A stretch of 64,000 nucleotides of DNA from Verrucomicrobiia bacterium (GTDB lineage Bacteria; Verrucomicrobiota; Verrucomicrobiia; Verrucomicrobiales; DEV007). Shown piece after piece: positions 61,783-64,000 of the stretch. The stretch is from the NCBI GenBank assembly GCA_030427505.1, contig JAUICH010000001.1, positions 558,001 through 622,000 of the forward strand, given 5' to 3'. The translations under genes were made by a program, and so were the position numbers. A model generated the notes under the pieces. It saw only the letters and a program-made list of their open reading frames with translations, searched no databases and had not been told where the DNA came from. Position 1 is the stretch's first letter. Every line of letters begins with the position of its first letter.

Positions 61783-63066
61783 TTACTGGGCCCCGCCGCC
61801 GCCGTCGCCTTCTGGCTTGGGCTCCGCAGCCGCTTCTTTTGGCTCGGATGCTTGAGGCTTCTCTGGTGCTTCGCCCTTGGCTTCCTCTTTATTAGGTTTG
61901 GAGGCCGGGGGCGCATTCTTTTCGGCGGGCTTGCTGTCCATGGGCTTGCCCGCGGGCTCATTGGCCGGAGCCGGCTTGTTCCCGGCAGGGGTTTCCTTGG
62001 GCTTGTCCGCCGGTGCTGGAGCTGGCTTTTGGTCCGCGGGTTTCGTGGAAGGCTTGTCAGCGGGCATGCTTGCCGGCGCGGGTTGTTTGCCTGCTTCCGG
62101 TTCAGCCGGTTTCTCTTTCGGTTTGTCCGCCGGAGCAGGCGTCTTTTTGCTGGCTGGTTTTTCTGCGGGCTTTTTGGCCGGCGCGAGTTGGTCTGCTTTC
62201 TTCTCCTCGTTCGGTTTGCCGGGTTTCGGCGCGGGAGGACTGTCTGGAGAAGCCGGGGCGGGCTTGTCCGTGGCGGGCATTGGAGCGGGGGTAACCGGTT
62301 CCTTTGGAGGAGCGGGCGTGGTTTCCACGGCTGGAGCGGGCGGAGTGGCTGGTTCCTCCGGCTTGGGCTCCGGAGCGGGAACTGTTTTCAGTTGCCCCAG
62401 TTCGGCCAGGACTAGCTTCTCTTCCACGCGATCGAAGAACAAGGTGCCTGGGTGGCTGGGGATGATGACTTCGTAAATCTGGCGGGCTTTTTCCGGGTCT
62501 CCCTGTTCCAGGGCGAGGTCGCCTTGCCGGATCTTGATCAACGGCACCAAGTCCGATGCTTTGCCGGCGGCGTTCAGGGCTTGATCGTAAGAGGCGGAAG
62601 CCTGGTCGTACTCTCCAGCGCGGTGGTGGATCATTCCGAGAGCGAAGATCCCTTGCGCGTGACGGGGGTGATCTTTGTGGCTGTTGATGAAGGTCTGTAG
62701 CGTGGCCTTGGCGTCTTCCGGACTACCCGCCTTCAACTCCGCGTCGGCCTTGCTCAGCAGCGCGTCTCCAGCGGATACCGAACTCGGGAATTCGGAAACC
62801 ACGGCCAGGTACCCTTCCGGCGAAGACGCGCTGGTGTAGGCCATGGCGGCGTCAATCCGCTTGGATTCGGCCATTTCGCGACCGATCAAGATGGCGCACA
62901 ACACCAGAATCACGGCCAGAACCCCGGCCACGATCTTAGTCTTGTGAGCTTCCAGCTTGGCGATAGCGGCATCAATCTCCTCCCCATGACGGGATTCTTC
63001 CATTTCGCCGGGAGTAAGCGGCTCGGCGGACTCAGGAGAGGCGGGGGACTTTTTCTTTGCGGCCAT
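61783..63066 (-). CDS. YfgM/TPR-like membrane protein with Lys-Pro-Ala tail
   Basis: A 427-residue protein. N-terminal cytoplasmic 40 residues, one membrane segment (about 45-63, IVAGVLAVILVLCAILIG), then TPR-like helices (about 75-215: DAMAYTSASSPEGYLAV, GIFALGMIHHRAGEYDQASASYDQAL, IYEVIIPSHPGTLFF) as in YfgM and other tetratricopeptide anchors. The final ~200 residues are a low-complexity Lys/Pro/Ala/Glu tail (repeats of PADKPxxKPAxxK). YfgM-type proteins join the Sec translocon and chaperone network; the tail may bind peptidoglycan or simply space the domain. It follows cysK on the minus strand. Confidence 0.75.
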   Translation of the reverse strand: MAAKKKSPASPESAEPLTPGEMEESRHGEEIDAAIAKLEAHKTKIVAGVLAVILVLCAILIGREMAESKRIDAAMAYTSASSPEGYLAVVSEFPSSVSAGDALLSKADAELKAGSPEDAKATLQTFINSHKDHPRHAQGIFALGMIHHRAGEYDQASASYDQALNAAGKASDLVPLIKIRQGDLALEQGDPEKARQIYEVIIPSHPGTLFFDRVEEKLVLAELGQLKTVPAPEPKPEEPATPPAPAVETTPAPPKEPVTPAPMPATDKPAPASPDSPPAPKPGKPNEEKKADQLAPAKKPAEKPASKKTPAPADKPKEKPAEPEAGKQPAPASMPADKPSTKPADQKPAPAPADKPKETPAGNKPAPANEPAGKPMDSKPAEKNAPPASKPNKEEAKGEAPEKPQASEPKEAAAEPKPEGDGGGGAQ

Positions 63067-63131
63067 AAGAGAGCGAATGGGGAGGGAAGGGGGGGAATTG
63101 GGGCGAGGAACCGGTCCCGTGAAGGGAGCCT

Positions 63132-64000
63132 TCAGGCTCCCACGGCGGCGCGGGCTTCGTCAGCCAGCGGAGTGCTCAGGTAACGTTCGCCCGTGGAACA
63201 GGCGATGGTGACGATAAGCTTACCCTTGTTTTCAGGGCGGCGGGCGACTTCCAGCGCGGCCACGACATTGGCTCCGGTACTGATGCCCACGAGAATGCCT
63301 TCTTCCTTGGCCAGGCGCCGGGCCATGGCAAAAGCGTCGTCATTCGAAACTTTGACGCACTCGTTCACGATGTCGATGTGCAGGTTGTCCGGGACAAATC
63401 CGGCGCCGGTGCCCTGAATCTTGTGAGGTCCAGGGGTCAGATCTTCTCCCGCGAGGGTTTGGGAGATGACCGGGGAATCCGCTGGTTCCACCGTGATGAC
63501 TTGGAAATCCGGCTTGCGGGCCTTGAGCACTTCGCCCACGCCCGTGGCGGTGCCGCCGGTGCCGACCGCGGCTACCAGGATGTCCACCTTACCGCCGGTA
63601 TCTTCCCAGATTTCCTCGGCGGTGGTTTTCTTGTGAATCTCGGGGTTGGCCGGATTTTCAAACTGCTGGGGCATCCAGGCGTTCTCGGTCGTTTCGACGA
63701 TTTCGCGGGCTTTTTCGATGGCGCCCTTCATGCCTTTCGGCCCGGGGGTCAGCACCAGTTCCGCGCCCAGGAGGGCCAGCAGCGTGCGGCGCTCCAGGCT
63801 CATCGTTTCCGGCATGGTCAGAATCAGCTTGTAGCCACGGGCCGCCGCCACGAAGGCCAGAGCAATCCCGGTGTTTCCGCTGGTGGGCTCCACGATAACA
63901 GTGTCCTTTGTCAGGAGACCTTTTTCCTCGGCGTCCGCGATCATGGACATCCCGATACGGTCTTTTACGCTGCCGAGCGGGTTGAAGAATTCACACTTCA
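63132..64000 (-). CDS. cysK: Cysteine synthase A (5' end off window)
   Basis: The visible 289 residues of an O-acetylserine sulfhydrylase. The right edge begins in [19 protein letters not shown], which contains the PLP-binding lysine (SVKDR). Then come [20 protein letters not shown], the phosphate loop [25 protein letters not shown] and [17 protein letters not shown]. The N-terminal ~40 residues lie outside the window. It makes cysteine from O-acetylserine and sulfide. Confidence 0.95.
   Translation of the reverse strand, partial: KCEFFNPLGSVKDRIGMSMIADAEEKGLLTKDTVIVEPTSGNTGIALAFVAAARGYKLILTMPETMSLERRTLLALLGAELVLTPGPKGMKGAIEKAREIVETTENAWMPQQFENPANPEIHKKTTAEEIWEDTGGKVDILVAAVGTGGTATGVGEVLKARKPDFQVITVEPADSPVISQTLAGEDLTPGPHKIQGTGAGFVPDNLHIDIVNECVKVSNDDAFAMARRLAKEEGILVGISTGANVVAALEVARRPENKGKLIVTIACSTGERYLSTPLADEARAAVGA

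Overview
The window is a GC-rich (about 60 percent by eye), densely coded stretch of a bacterial chromosome with long one-strand gene blocks, many 4-bp ATGA overlaps and weak or absent Shine-Dalgarno sequences. A long NrdA with what look like three stacked ATP-cones, an NrdB without the radical tyrosine, DUF3857/transglutaminase and anti-sigma/VWA proteins, and many regulators suggest a free-living heterotroph, most likely Verrucomicrobiota (Opitutales/Puniceicoccales-like). This assignment is inference; no rRNA or other phylogenetic marker is present.

Layout. 1-5480: a membrane protein fragment, an acyl-CoA synthetase/GNAT fusion, a small attachment-protein homologue, a DSP-like phosphatase lipoprotein and a NarL-type response regulator. 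5480-9726: a 213-bp repeat, a PocR/AraC regulator and a three-gene two-component operon. 9910-15372: UbiB kinase, a shortened CBS protein, an MGH1-type glycosidase and a GCKR/MurQ-like SIS protein. 15475-19909: a second copy of the repeat and a signalling island with two kinases lacking a working ATPase, one intact kinase and one receiver. 19992-26016: cyclophilin, YgfZ, a beta-hydroxyacid dehydrogenase, parvulin, MetF and a PilZ-like protein. 26323-31209: nrdB-nrdA with a pair of NrdR-like boxes and a terminator.

31266-52468 is an 18-gene, 21-kb block entirely on the minus strand. It holds allophanate hydrolase, urea/guanidine carboxylase, the two DUF1989 proteins now known as carboxyguanidine deiminase subunits, and a NikR-like repressor that lacks most nickel ligands. 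It continues with a set of catabolic genes (TIM-barrel epimerase, SUMF1 protein, polysaccharide deacetylase, SDR, Rieske oxygenase, AhpD-like protein, glutamine-synthetase-like ligase, creatininase-family amidohydrolase) and a nitrate/taurine-type ABC importer with two binding proteins, two permeases and one ATPase. Three genes that begin transcription units in this block (ABC binding protein 1, binding protein 2, NikR-like) are each preceded by the same TGGCAY-N7-GCT sequence, which fits a sigma-54 -24/-12 promoter. The block therefore reads as a nitrogen-scavenging regulon: import of a nitrogen-rich small molecule, oxidative and hydrolytic trimming, then guanidine or urea to carboxyguanidine or allophanate, and finally ammonia and CO2. 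It is the best candidate for a new system here.

52768-64000: a PdxA-family dehydrogenase, an ECF sigma factor with an anti-sigma/VWA fusion, a DUF3857-transglutaminase protein, a BtpA-family protein, a small hypothetical gene, a YfgM-like membrane protein with a low-complexity tail, and a cysteine synthase cut by the window edge.
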